Positions 36,057 through 48,317 of a DNA stretch of 64,000 nucleotides are shown in pieces. The stretch is from NCBI GenBank assembly GCA_019614645.1, contig JABWDB010000015.1, forward strand, positions 1,984,001-2,048,000, read 5' to 3'. Position 1 is the first letter of the stretch; each line of letters opens with the position of its first letter. Both the position numbers and the translations under genes were made by a program. This DNA is from Stratiolaelaps scimitus (Eukaryota > Arthropoda > Arachnida > Mesostigmata > Laelapidae). The notes under the pieces are model-generated. The model saw only the letters and a list, made by a program, of their open reading frames with translations. It did not search any database and was not told where the DNA came from.

Positions 36057-37364
36057 AATCCACTGCTGTTATACGAACGTAACATACACTAATTCGCAAT
36101 ACTTAATCATGTATTCAATCAACGTATTATCGATTGTTCACCTGTTTTCTTCATTTGTTCTAATTGCAAATTTCCCTTAATAAAAAATGCTCGTTCCAAC
36201 TAAAACAGTATGTGTCTCCTCAGGGGAAAAAAATAACAGGAAACGTCCACAGCAACAGCGAGCTGTCTGTTGTTCTTAACTGCCTAGACGCCCTCTGTGT
36301 GTGTCCCCTTAACGCGTCATGACAGACAGATAAATTTGTGCACTTCGTTGATTGCCGGCAATTGGGCGCAACTAACCGAACTCGGGCCACTTGTTTGGAA
36401 TAATCCTCGTCTGTTCGCCACTGGCTCACACGAGGATTAGTACGTGGAACCTTAGGACGCTTTGGGAGAGCAGCAAGCTGGCCGTTTGTCGCTTCAACAA
36501 CTTCTGTCGACTCCATCGGTTGGATTGACTGAGCTGTGCAGATCATTAGATTTCATGGACGTCGAGACGGCACGATTTTGTCGTGCAAAAGTATTGCCTT
36601 CACGGTATAGTTTAGTAATACCTATATTCAACGCATCTCGTCGCTACGTCGTGTCGTTGAATAGTTAAGCAAGGTTGCTGCTAATGTTATGTTGACTAAA
36701 GATACCCCTGGGGGTCTAAGCGACTCGGCTGAATCACTCAGCCTTCCGCAGATATAGCTTATATGGTTACATTGCTTACTTTCTACATATGTACGTAGGT
36801 TTACCAACTCAAATACTATGGCGAACCCATCGAAGAACGTGATGTATAAACCAGCGTTGCTCGTCGGTTAATTCGGCAAAGGCGTCCCTCTGAGACTCTC
36901 GTGAAACATCTGTAACCTGCAGATGATGATCAGTGGGCCGAAGAAAAAAAATCCAGTCCTATATTTATCTCTCACACACAGCTACCACCAGCCTCAATGT
37001 CCGCATTACTCTATTTGGGAGTAGAGGGCGGGCCGCCAGCACCCAAACGAACTCACTCACAATCCTGCGAGCCCTCTCCGTCTGCATTCGGCACTTGGCT
37101 GCCCGAACCTACTGTGTAGGTTCATCAGGATTCGTTGGCCTCCGTTGCAACTACCATAGTAATAACTACGTGTGCCACAGTGGCCAGCCATACGAAGGCT
37201 GTTCCCACCTTCTCTGCCAGTGAATCGCTTTAGCTGGCTGGCTATTTCAGCGGCAGCGGCTGCAGGCGCGGGCGCGTTGGCGGAGAAATGCAATATTTCC
37301 TTTCATCTCTCGTTCGCGGGGCCGGCGCGAAGCCCGCGGCCGTTCGTTCTCTCCACACAAACAC

Positions 37365-37400
37365 TCCCTCCCTCTCTCTCCCTCTCTCTCTCTCTCTCTC
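37365..37400. repeat. (CT)n tract
   Basis: CT-rich run within a GC-rich island. A GA-rich run follows at 37,510-37,560 on the same strand, so the two could pair. Confidence 0.9.
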
Positions 37401-38033
37401 ATATACGTATACACGCACAGCTAGCCACGGCCAGGCCGGACATACACGTACACAGACATCAAGCATATACATTCGTACGTACATTCGCTACACACATTCA
37501 CAGTCACAGATGGAGAGAGAGAGAGAGGCAGAGAGGCCGAGAGCGAGCGAGAGAGAGAGATTCGTGCGCATGCAATTTTCTCCTTCGTAAATTTGGCCTT
37601 AGTTCGTCCTTAGGCCCTGCCGGCGGCCGCCTCACCACTATTGGGGTCACCGCTGCTGGGTGCTGCCAGTGATAGCGTTGTGGTAGAGGTTATTGCACTG
37701 GGAGATCTTTGTCCGCCCGGTCCAGCCGGCCATCCCCAGCGTGCGGGCCACGTTCTACTATTATCATGATGATGGCGATGACGGACAGGGATGCAGTAGT
37801 ACTAGTAGTAAGAGGGCCAGCATCCACTGAGCCGGAGGTCTGACTGAGATCTTGTGTTTGATTGTACAAAAGATGGAACGAATATGGAATAACAGAGTGT
37901 GCGAGTTAGTGAATGGATGTGTGGTGTTCTGGTGGTGGTAGTGGTGGGATTAATCTTATTTAGTGGATGCGGCAGACCTATGAGAAACTCGCGGGAGCTA
38001 CGCGAGTGATTCCCAACTGATTTAACTTACTGT

Positions 38034-38037
<4 letters not shown>

Positions 38038-38065
<28 letters not shown>
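38038..38065. repeat. (AT)n microsatellite
   Basis: Uninterrupted AT dinucleotides, about 28 bases. Confidence 0.95.
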
Positions 38066-38068
<3 letters not shown>

Positions 38069-38977
38069 ATGAGGTGTAGAAAGATATACGGGGGCAGTTG
38101 GCTGCAAGATGTTTTTGGTTTTTGCTAAGCTGAGCAACAATAACGTCACATAATTAGGTACCCGTGCACTGCTCGTTAATGATCGTTGGTGGCTTTAGCC
38201 TGTCCGAAAGTCAAGTCTAGATTGATTACTTCTGCTCGTTACGTATGCATGTTAATCTAACGTGATCCTAACATGGCACTCTTTCTTCTATCGGATCATA
38301 GCCGTGTCAACATTACCTTACAGGACTTAGGAACGCTGTCCCAGTAGACACGAATCGCGCAAGTCAACTTCGCAAGGGACCAGTTTTCTGGCCTATATAA
38401 CTAAAAGATGCCTAAAAAGGGGAATCTTCAATGGCGACGATCGGAAGTCCTCATCCCGTGTCCATCTCAGCGGCCATGTGCCTGTTCGGCTTAAAAAAAG
38501 AACTGACGGCCGTCTGCTGAGTAGAGATAATATGGGAGAACCCAAATATTTCAAGATCGACCCTGGATTTCGAAACCCCGGTGGGATGATAAATAATTTG
38601 CTGTCAAATGTTCTACATCTCTCTGGCAAGCCAACTATAGGACAAAACCAATGAGATCACGCGGCCACTCTTCGCCATTACGCCTCACTCGATCATAATC
38701 ACTATTTATGTCCATTTGTTCGTATATATAGATATATATGTGTGTACTAGACGGCAATGTGCGTTCGAATCAACAAGGGGTAAGTAAAATCGTGTAAGTT
38801 ACAGCATCCAACATGACAAAGAAGGCGACTAAAACTGCCTTCTATTAAAAATTCTTCCTTTGCTCAACCGTCTCTTCCGTTAGCGTCCGCACCAACTGCA
38901 CCGATCAGAGTATTCTGATCAATCTGGCTTGTAGCCCGAACGTAGCCAAAACCTATATATATATATAGGGGAGTGGA

Positions 38978-39020
38978 AGAGAGAGAGAGAAAAGAGAGGG
39001 AGAGAGAGAAAGAGAAAAAG
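38978..39020. repeat. purine-rich (GA)n tract
   Basis: About 43 purines with almost no interruption. Confidence 0.9.
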
Positions 39021-39540
39021 AACATTCGAAGGAAACCTCAGTAGACTTGCTCCACCCTTCAGGAAAAACTCAGCAGCACCTAGCCCCGGTGTCTTTTCCC
39101 TCTTGATGCGGAAGACCTCCTGATGTCCTTTTCCTTCCCTTCAAGATGTCGCGTTCCCTTCGTTCGTAACCAACAGCTTGCCTACGTAGGGTGACAGTTT
39201 ATAACCTCGCATTGCCTTTTACATAGCTACGAGCCCCTACCTAGCGCTAGCCTTGCTTCCTGCTGCACAATTTCAGCTGATTCTCCGGCCTGCAGCTCTC
39301 ACTTCGTTGTCTGGCCACCCTCGTTCTATCTTGACTTTGTTCGTTTGCTCGGCTGCTGTCTCAACTTTCGCGCTTTGGCCTGTCTCCCTTCGCCGTCGTC
39401 CTTGACGACACAAGATGCCCCGGAAAAACAAAGGCTTTATTTTTATGTGAACACTCCCCGGCGTTCGATCGTGTGAACACGATGCCTCGCCCTCGTCCCC
39501 TCCTCCACGGGATAAAAGCACGAAAAGGACATGGAAAACG

Positions 39541-39560
39541 ACTCTCTCTCTCTCTCTCTC
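39541..39560. repeat. (CT)n tract
   Basis: Ten CT units. Confidence 0.9.
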
Positions 39561-40119
39561 GGTGAACTAGGGGAGCAGCCGAACCATAGTAGCTGTAACG
39601 GGCTCAGCCGGACGCGATGGATCTCAGCACCGACAAAAGTCACAACGCTTGTCCCAACTCGCCGCCCCCTTGCGCCTCCCCGGGGGAGACGGAGGCCGGG
39701 TAGAGCGAGAGGAGGTGGCAGCGAGAACAAGGCGCTCCCGACTCTGGTGATTTGGCGTGACGGCTTGGGACGAAATTTGGAAAAGGATTCGGGACTAGGT
39801 AGTACCCGTGTTATTTGATGGACGCTTACGAATGGTGGCGCTTTAGCGCTTACAGGGAAATACTGTGGATACTGCTAGTATAAATATATTATGTTATAAA
39901 TTATATTATAAATATATTTATATATTGAACTGGATTACGTTGTTTTCGTCTTCCACAGGAGGTAGATAGAAAAACTGTCGAAGAGATGGGAATGAGAGCT
40001 TAATAGAGCGGCCAGCATGCATGCAAGGTTCAGCCAGAAATCAAAGCATCGAATCGCTAGCTCCGAGCGGAATTTCGGTTGCGTAAAGGTCCCCAACGAG
40101 CAGCTGCGTTTGCACGAAT

Positions 40120-40145
40120 TATATATATATATATATATATATATA
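40120..40145. repeat. (TA)n microsatellite
   Basis: Uninterrupted TA dinucleotides, about 26 bases. Confidence 0.95.
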
Positions 40146-41102
40146 GTGTTCTCCTAAGTTGTTCCGGCTGGTACAATTGCCTGAATTCGAACACGCAGTA
40201 GGGATAGAATAGAGTTTGAAATGGTCTCCCTCAAACCGAATAGACATCGTTCCATGCGACATTTTCTGCTTAGTGATACCTCAGAGAGCAGTACTTTCGC
40301 TGTGCCTTCCCGAGAACCATGAAAAATGGAAAGTGTGTATGATTAATAGAAACTAATGCAACTACCCACTGCCTCGATAGTATTGGCGATATATATATAT
40401 AATATATCTACACGGTGGCAAGGACTACTTGAAGCTTTGCCAATATAACAAGTGCGCAGTATGAATATCACTGTGGACACAGGGGTACCTGTATATATGT
40501 ATATATATATACTGTATTAAACTCACTCACGAAGTTGACAAAATGAATCTTATGCAAATCAAAACTGCATGTGTCAACCGACTCACTTGCGAATTGACGC
40601 ACTCGAGCCAGTTATGTAGATCTCGGGAAACTAAGGTACAATAACGTCAGAATGTCTCAGAAAGAACGCTATTCTGTCACTCATTGTCGCGGATAGGATA
40701 TATTGCATTGTCTGTATATTGTATTGTTTAACGGGGACACCCGAGTCGCAGAAGCAAAATACCATTCGATATTCCGAAAGCCTCTGAGCTCTGATGTATC
40801 AACTGCTGTCCCTCTCAATGGAAATTGGCTATGATCGAGTCTACATGAGTTCGTTTTCAGCGATGAAAAAAAACAACTAAAATCGAATAATATCATATAA
40901 TCAATACAGCAGAAATACTTACAACAACATCGTGCAACATTCGTGCAACATATCTAAATGCTGTGGACGGCATTTACTCGACAGCACCGCCCGAGAGCAT
41001 CGGATGCGTGACGAGAGAACATGGGGGCCACTAAGCTATATTAGTAAAAAAAGCAGCGCCTAATATTGGGACTCCTCCAATTTACAGATTTACTAAATTT
41101 GT

Positions 41103-41157
41103 CAATTTCGATCAAATTCGGATCACTTAGCCAGTAATCCGAATTTGATCGAAATTG
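41103..41157. repeat. perfect hairpin with 21-bp arms
   Basis: Arms 41,103-41,123 and 41,137-41,157 are exact reverse complements (core TTCGATCAAATTCGG) around a 13-base loop. It lies just before a CT-rich run at 41,191-41,217. Confidence 0.88.
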
Positions 41158-41499
41158 GTTTGCATTATTCGAGATCGAGTTCGAGACGACCTTCTCTCTC
41201 TCTCTATCTCTCTCTCGCTTCCTTGTTCTCTCAAAATCAGCAAACGACGCGCCGGTGAAAGTGATGAAGGTTCGCGTGGGCGTTCGCCTGTCAGAGCCCA
41301 GCGAGTTCCCGTCGCGATGTAGCTGACCGAGGATTGGACGAGTTGAGCTCAAATTGACACCAAAAAATTGTACTCGTTTCTACTCCCCCCTCTCCCTCTC
41401 TCCCCCTCTCTATCGCGCTCTCATCCAGCCGGGCTCTGCCCAACGAAGTGAATCCGTCTTTCGGGACTCGGCCCACTTTCCGGCCTTCTTTTTTTTTTT

Positions 41500-41858
41500 T
41501 TAGCTCTTGTTAAAACGCCAAATCGCCTCCGCTCTATTCGCTCCCTGGCCTCCCACTTATTCCTTCGTTTGGTCGAGTTTCGTTCAGCAGAGAGGCCAAC
41601 GAATTTCTCGCTGGGGAGCTCACGGTACGGGCCGGTCAGCCAGACGACCGACTGACAGACATATAATATTATATTATGTATCAGGCCGGTGGCACCCGTC
41701 ATTGGTGCTGCTGTTGCCCGCTACGACGGCTACTGTGGCTGTTCGGCGTGCGTCACGAAACGCGACACGTACACATCGACGTGGATCGGCGTGGACGGAT
41801 TGCCGTAATACGTAGGATAACCACTGGGGCGGAAGTTTCGTCAATCGCCACGAACTGT

Positions 41859-41893
<35 letters not shown>

Positions 41894-42800
41894 TGTACTA
41901 TTTCGTAGGATCTGCACGCTGGCTCGGCCGCTCCTCGGCCAGCGCCGAGGACTGCTACACTGCCCGGCTTCCGTCAACATGAGACGTATCTCGGAGTTGG
42001 ACTACGGATTCGAGCTGGTAATACGGCGCGGTAGAGACATTGACCCCTAGTTCACCCGTTCCGTTGTGAGTCGGTCGCTTCCGCGAGCGCCTGACGCTGC
42101 CTAGCATAGGGAGAGCCCAGCGTCCTATAGGCGACTCATAGTACAGAACGCTTCTAGCGTGAACTTGTTAGCGTGGCTCTTCGGCAGAAGGCGGACCCTG
42201 AAGCGGTTGGCTTCAGCGAGCAGCTGGCGGCCGAGTTTGGCGGCGACGCGGGGGGGATCAGTGTCGTTGACCGCCATTGAACTCGCTCGTTCCTCTGGCG
42301 TTTTGCCGTGGCGACACGCGCTCCCGCCGTTCTGCCTGAGGAAACGATTGCGCTGCGGGCGCCTTTGCGGATTTGCGTATTCGTTGTGACGCCGTCGGCA
42401 GGACGCCCACAGTCGTCAACGTCGATTACCACTGCTGAAGGTCCCTGCGGCTCAACGGAGATACCATTCGGATAGAGGTGATAGAAGGAGCTTTAATAGA
42501 AGTTTATCGCGGCCCGGGAAGACGAGCTCTCGGCGATGTTTGGATGAAAGCTGCGCACTGGAAGGAACTGTTCGAGTCGGAGCGGGGAACGAATGAGCCG
42601 CTCCTCGGACGAACATCGTAGCACAACTGGAGCGGAATAATGCTCTTCGCAAGGCGCGCAAAGCCAGCGCGGATCAATATTTGGATCCTGAGCCCGCGAG
42701 AGACCCGAGAGCAACGGGGGGGAGGGCCAGACAGAAAGCGGGCGATGGCGAGAGGCGGTGTGTGCCCTTGGTGTGATCATGGCAGATTGATGGATTTGTC
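41500..42800. other. GC-rich island, nothing recognisable coded
   Basis: CpG-rich stretch of about 1.3 kb with open frames on both strands but no recognisable motif. It could hold a 5-prime exon or regulatory DNA. Similar islands occur at about 440-1,080, 2,400-3,080, 37,020-37,700, 43,600-44,220 and 48,800-49,330. Confidence 0.35.
41861..41890. repeat. (TA)n microsatellite
   Basis: Fifteen TA units at the start of a GC-rich island. Confidence 0.95.
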
Positions 42801-43852
42801 TCTAATACTTGAAGTACGTGTTTGTAATTAGCAAGTCGGTTAATGGGCTGACGATTGTCTCCCGTCAGCAGCGACACGATGATGACAACAAGACGGGTTG
42901 TAGTCACAAGACGAATATCGCCTATGGTATCAAATATATTGGAGACGATAGCACGACTCACCTCATAATGCGAATGCATGTTATCGTACGGTGATGGCGA
43001 ACTGCATTCTGTTCCCAGGGTACCGTAATTGAAGGGCGCACACTCGTGGCAGGAATTGCAAAGTTCGTGTGGTCTCAGCCCGTGGCCTGAATTTTGTTCT
43101 CATGTGCGGAGGAATGGGACACCTTTAACAAATGGCCTGAATCCTGAACCCGCGGTGCAGCAAGCAATGCCCCGAAACGCCTGCTGTACACCGTACTATA
43201 ACTGTTGCAAAATCAGATATACTGCTCACCCCCGCCGCACTGTCAACTTTCATGCGGTTGTTAATCCGTGCGCCCAATGCGCCTCGACGACACGCGTACT
43301 CTGGGGTTGGTACCCGCTCAATTCTATTTTTCCTCTGGCTTTTGTTCACGCAAAGAAAATTTGGGCACCGCTCCGATCCACTTTCAATTCGACTGAGCGA
43401 TTATATATATCGAACGCTGAGAAACGTACGCACCTTCTTATCGCGGCCATGTCCCGTTTATGCTGACCTTGTTTACGCCGCTATCAGTAGCAGCAGGGGT
43501 AGCAGAACATTGAGACTTAATGTCTAAACGCGTTCGTATTGTCACGCTCGACAATTATCGTCAGCTATAATAGGTAGACAGGAAAGCAGGCTTGCAGAGG
43601 GCCAATACGGCCCAACTGAACACTACTCCAATTGGACTCGGACAAACCCGTGCCATCGGCGAACCGCTACCAGCAGTGGCACTCCCAAGTGATTTACTAC
43701 AGCCCTACGGCCAGCGGCGAGCCTGAATGGTACGAAGTGTATTGGTTTGGGAACTGCTTTTTTTAGGCGACGATTTCTGTGTGGCGCGGACCGTTGCCAT
43801 CTTACTCCTCTGCCAATCTCGCGCCATGGGTCTCTCTCTCACTCCCACTCTC

Positions 43853-43878
43853 CATATATATATATATATTATATATAT
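43853..43878. repeat. (AT)n microsatellite with one phase break
   Basis: AT dinucleotides broken once by a TT step, preceded by a CT-rich stretch. Confidence 0.9.
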
Positions 43879-44760
43879 GTCTTCTCTATCTTTCGTTCAA
43901 GGTCAGCCCGTTCACTCTGGTCCGAGTAGATCAGGCAAAGAAGCCAGCCTTCTGCGGGTCGCGACTATTCTTCGGTCGGAAGTGCGCCTGCCAGTCTCGT
44001 ACGGCGCTGTGGTGCAGCAGCCAATTCAATAAAACCCCACAGCTAGCTGAGCGGAGAGACAGACAGCGGGCCAACGGGCAGTCCAGCCGTGGGTGCTCTG
44101 TTTTGCTGAGCAGCTTGCCGCCGGTGGCCCGGGCCACCATCGGTCGTCAACAGCAGCTGGCGACTGGTACCTCTTTAGACGTGAGCTCCTTCCGGCTCCG
44201 TTCGTCTATTGCGTCGTAAAGGATAATCTTAGACACTGGCCCGCCCGAGGATATGAGGATAGCAACAGCATCCTTCGCAATTTACGAAAAAACCCAGGCA
44301 GAGAGCCGGAGCAGTATGGAGAGACAGACTGAGAGAGAGAGAAAGAGAGGGCTGGCTTTGTCAGTATTGCTACGTGGCCAAAGGGTGATGAGGGTATTAG
44401 AAGGACTCGACGCTTCAGTGCTGCCAGCCGCGAGGAAACACCTCATCGACTGACGGACGAAGTTGTCTTGTGTGAGCGGAGGCGAAATATCAAAAATGTA
44501 TTGTACAGTGTATGGCAGCACTGTTGTTTTGAAAATGAAAATATATACTGAACATGGAATCCCTGATATGTATATATATATATATATTGCGTTTTGTATT
44601 GTTCACATGCGGTGACCTGCAATCGGAATCTGTTCCTTTCAACAATTTTGGATTTACTCCAAGATCGAATGCTCCCACCACGTACCTGTCTTCGTTCCAC
44701 TCTCTCTCAGCAAAACGGCACATATCTGAACACTTCTACCAATGCTGTACACAGTACATA

Positions 44761-44783
44761 CATATATACATATATATATATAT
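44761..44783. repeat. (TA)n microsatellite
   Basis: TA-rich tract with a CATA interruption. A second short TA tract lies at 44,571-44,586. Confidence 0.85.
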
Positions 44784-45354
44784 TCTATGGATAATAGTTC
44801 CAGATAGCCTTTTCCGTGCAACTCCGTAGACCTCGATCGAATATCAAGCAAATCTATCCCATGTTCATGCGTACCCAATACCAAGCACACTATTGCAAAA
44901 TATCAACAACAAGAAACCTAGTCACCTAGGTGAATAATGGCAACCAGCAATCCAACAATAGCACACTCCCAACAGAGAAACAACAAGCCAGCCGTCTTTT
45001 TCTTATCTCTCGGATTTTCTCGGATTTCCTCATTTTATTTATTCACGCGGATCTCTGTGTAGTGAACATATATAATATCTTTTTGACAGTGCCCTTTACT
45101 TTTTCATATGCAAGACTGATTTCCGCTGCTTCTACCCAGCTAATACATATAACATTCATGAAAATACTTCGTCGTTATGCCGCTCGCGTTCGCCTCACCC
45201 CGCGGCCGCGTTTTTTTTTTCGGCTAGGCTTTCATTTGTGTTTGAATGGCGTCCCCATTTGGCCGCCTTATCTGTGCCATAACAGCGTGCCCCAGTCGGC
45301 GAGCTGTTCCGCGATGTTCTCGCAGCGCTTCGGTGCGTTCATCTTTCAGCCGAG

Positions 45355-45375
45355 AGGCGGCGGCGGCGGCGGCGA
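45355..45375. repeat. (GGC)n trinucleotide repeat
   Basis: Seven GGC-like units. They encode polyglycine or polyalanine in overlapping frames and give no sign of a real gene. Confidence 0.85.
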
Positions 45376-45737
45376 CGGCAACTGACGATTTTTGTCTCCT
45401 CCACATCGCTTGAGTTGAGTTCGCTGCTGGCATCGGGAAGCCATGGCGGGGCGAGGTGGCGATTGCGCGTTCAAAGTGGGCAGGACAGGACTAAGAGCGG
45501 CGACGGGGTCGATGTTAATTTACTCGGCCCCGAATCGCAGATACGGATCAGGGGAATCTCGCCGTCGCAATGGGATCGTCCTCAATGCAATGACAGCTAG
45601 TTGTGAACGAAATAATAACGGGAATGATTTGCTACGTTGAAGGACTTTGTGCTGGGGTTCGTGGGGCATCCGCTGCGCTTTGCCCCATTAGCATTCAAAC
45701 AAAGGAAATTTATCGGATGTTGAGGAGACATTGAGAG

Positions 45738-45759
45738 ACACACACACACACACGCACAC
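45738..45759. repeat. (CA)n microsatellite
   Basis: CA dinucleotides with a single CG interruption. Confidence 0.9.
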
Positions 45760-47824
45760 AAAATGTTCTATGGCGTCGCGTTCTCGCACTTATCCGTTCT
45801 CAGATCGAGGTAACGAAGGACAGCAAAATGTGGGTTAGTTGCCGTCCGCGCGGAAGGTTCGCAGCACTAACCGGGTCTGGCGTTCTCTGGAAATTCGATT
45901 ACGAATACCCTTAATAGATAGATAGATGGATATAGATATGCACGATACAAAGACAGCTAGCAGTCGTAGTATCACAGAATGCGGACAAACTGGAGTTGCT
46001 TACACAATCGAATAGACTCTCCGAATCAATTTCACGAAAATTGATCGGGCTATTCAACGCGAACTCCGAATTCGGATCAACCCTATCGACGGGGTAAAAT
46101 TCATATTTTTATATGCACCGAGACCCCCTCTTGTTGCCACTTGCTTTGTTTCAGACAAGCACTGTCTAACATTTGAGATAACTGGACGTGATACATATCT
46201 ATCTTGCTTGCTGGACACAGCCAGGTCGATCTGTCGTCGAGTCGTTACCGCAATATTGTCCTTTGGCTGCGGTGTCCCCCGGAACACGCCAAACCTGCTC
46301 ACTGATACGAATTTATAGAACGTGTTGCACGCTGCCTGCTCGGGGATTTACATAGCAATAATAATAATAATCACGTCCGCCCCGCCAACGAGAGACTACA
46401 TCAACAGTTTCGCGGGCTCAATCAAGTGCAACCGTGGAGGGTGAATCTGTAGTTTGCACGTGTCGATGTGAGGGTGTGTGTCGATGCGAGAGCATTCGGA
46501 AAGTGGTCTCAATTGGCATGGCATTTTCATGCTTAAATATATGTACTGTAACATCAATAATGAAGATGTGTTCACATGTGGCAAACAGTTGGGTCTTCGC
46601 CTTGGCCGACGCCTATCTGTCATATGAAATGTAAGTCCCCCCTGAACAGCCCTAAGTCGGCTGCTCAGTGAGTCGGTCGAGGTATCACGACTTCCGATCG
46701 TGTCGATCTCATGGGAGAAATAATTGAGGGAAACGAGGCGATTCTGAGGTGGTGAGCAATTATTTGAACGTCCTGTTTGCCGACCGCCTGCTGTGGCGGC
46801 CGGAGGTCGGGGCCGTAGCAGGGGTGACAATTCCCCCAATTGTATCGCCACGCTATGCCGCTCGTCGCCTGCTTATGCAGATTACTTAGGGCGGCCCGGT
46901 GTGTCGACGATAAGTAGTGCACCGAGGAGATAATTCAGGGCTTCGACAACTGGTTGAAGCTGACGCTTCTGACAATATCGTGTGACTCAGATCGAGGTCG
47001 AAACCCCGTTTCAGCAGAGTGGACACCGTGGTACGCGCAAGAAATAACTGAGCGTTTGTTACAAATGAGCAGTTAAAACATTTCAAATACAGTAGCGATG
47101 CCCCCTGTTCCCTGCGGCACTGTGCCGATTTCGCGAAGATCGCTTATAATTTCTGCCTTCTCTACTTGGCCGAGTGAGAATGGAGGGTGGTGTATGTCAC
47201 AGATGCCTGATGATGTATTATTTGTAACAATAATAATAATAATAACGACGATAGTATTGACCGGGCTAGCCTATAGAATTATCTACTATAGGACATACTA
47301 TAAAGAATATGCAACCGGCCTGATTTGCGTTGGTTTTTACGCACACGTGCTTGTTTTTTTCTCTGTTACGCTTCTATTAGCGCTTGCTAACTCACGTTTT
47401 CGACACCCTGTATATATATATATATATTTGCTCGACCAGCAAAGTACGGAGCTATGGGTAACAGTCCAAATAGAATGGGAAAAATGATAGAGTTTGTAGT
47501 GTGTCCGCTAGAAATCATTATGTGTCCTCCTTTCGGACATCGTCACGCGAATAGGTCAAAGGAGTTTTGGTCAAAAGTGCAATCAGTGGATAGAAATGTC
47601 CGGCTGAGTCAGCTCAGGAAAGGAGAGAGGTCAAGCGAAATTTCCCGAGAGTACGCGGCCAATCGTGTGGGCTTCAGGTTCTTGGCGGAGGACAATTCTG
47701 GCCTGTGGGAACAACAAACAATTCGGAGTCGCTCTCTACAATGGTATCATATTTTTTTCTTATATTATTATATCTTTTGCTTATTTTTGATTTATTCTCG
47801 GACGTACTTAAGTATAGATCCATA

Positions 47825-47850
47825 CATATATATATATATATATATATATG
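47825..47850. repeat. (TA)n microsatellite
   Basis: About 26 bases of TA dinucleotides, the first of four such tracts within 500 bases. Confidence 0.95.
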
Positions 47851-47939
47851 GTTTGAACGAATGAACATTTTCGAAGAACCATGCTAGAGTGTAGCTGAAA
47901 AACTGTGACGATGGAACTTTCAAGGCAGTGGCCCGCTTG

Positions 47940-47962
47940 TATATATATATATATATATATTA

Positions 47963-48021
<59 letters not shown>

Positions 48022-48032
48022 ATACATATATA
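47940..48032. repeat. long interrupted (TA)n array
   Basis: About 90 bases of TA dinucleotides with three TT phase breaks and one CA substitution near the end. It is the longest simple repeat in the window. Confidence 0.95.
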
Positions 48033-48125
48033 CTATCCGCAGATGCGTCCCGCAGTGCACTTGTGAGTGTTTATATATATATATATTTTTTTCATTTCAT
48101 TAGTGGTTTATTTTCGGAACTGCAG

Positions 48126-48190
48126 TCAGGATAGTCCGAGGATAGTCCTGGTCAGGATAGTCCGAGACATATCGTGACCAGGATAATCTG
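48126..48190. repeat. minisatellite-like short tandem repeats
   Basis: The motif CAGGATAGTCCGAG occurs twice, with diverged units GATAGTCCTGGT between and CAGGATAATCTGA at the end, about 65 bases in all. It sits between two (TA)n tracts. Confidence 0.7.
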
Positions 48191-48284
48191 AAATATACAA
48201 TTGTAATTATATTCACATTTTAAACCCTCCCCGCAAGAACTTTTTTGCTTCACTTGCAAACTTTTTAGCTGAAGTGAGGGAACG

Positions 48285-48286
<2 letters not shown>

Positions 48287-48315
<29 letters not shown>
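48287..48315. repeat. (AT)n microsatellite
   Basis: About 29 bases of AT dinucleotides. Confidence 0.95.

Positions 48316-48317
<2 letters not shown>

Larger units (their letters stand above)
34300..41040. other. no gene recognised apart from one doubtful exon
   Basis: Holds the doubtful frame at 35.4 kb, the ATT repeat at 36.0 kb, a GC-rich island near 37 kb with pairing CT and GA runs, and AT-rich sequence near 39.9-40.5 kb. Confidence 0.45.

Noticed and set aside
38779..38786. donor-like GGGTAAGT
   Set aside because: As above, no exon is visible upstream.
46396..46851. 151-codon minus-strand frame
   Set aside because: Low-complexity Arg/Pro/Ser content with no recognisable feature.
47454..47864. 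136-codon plus-strand frame ending in repeated Tyr-Ile
   Set aside because: The C-terminus is a translated (TA)n microsatellite and the rest is not recognisable.
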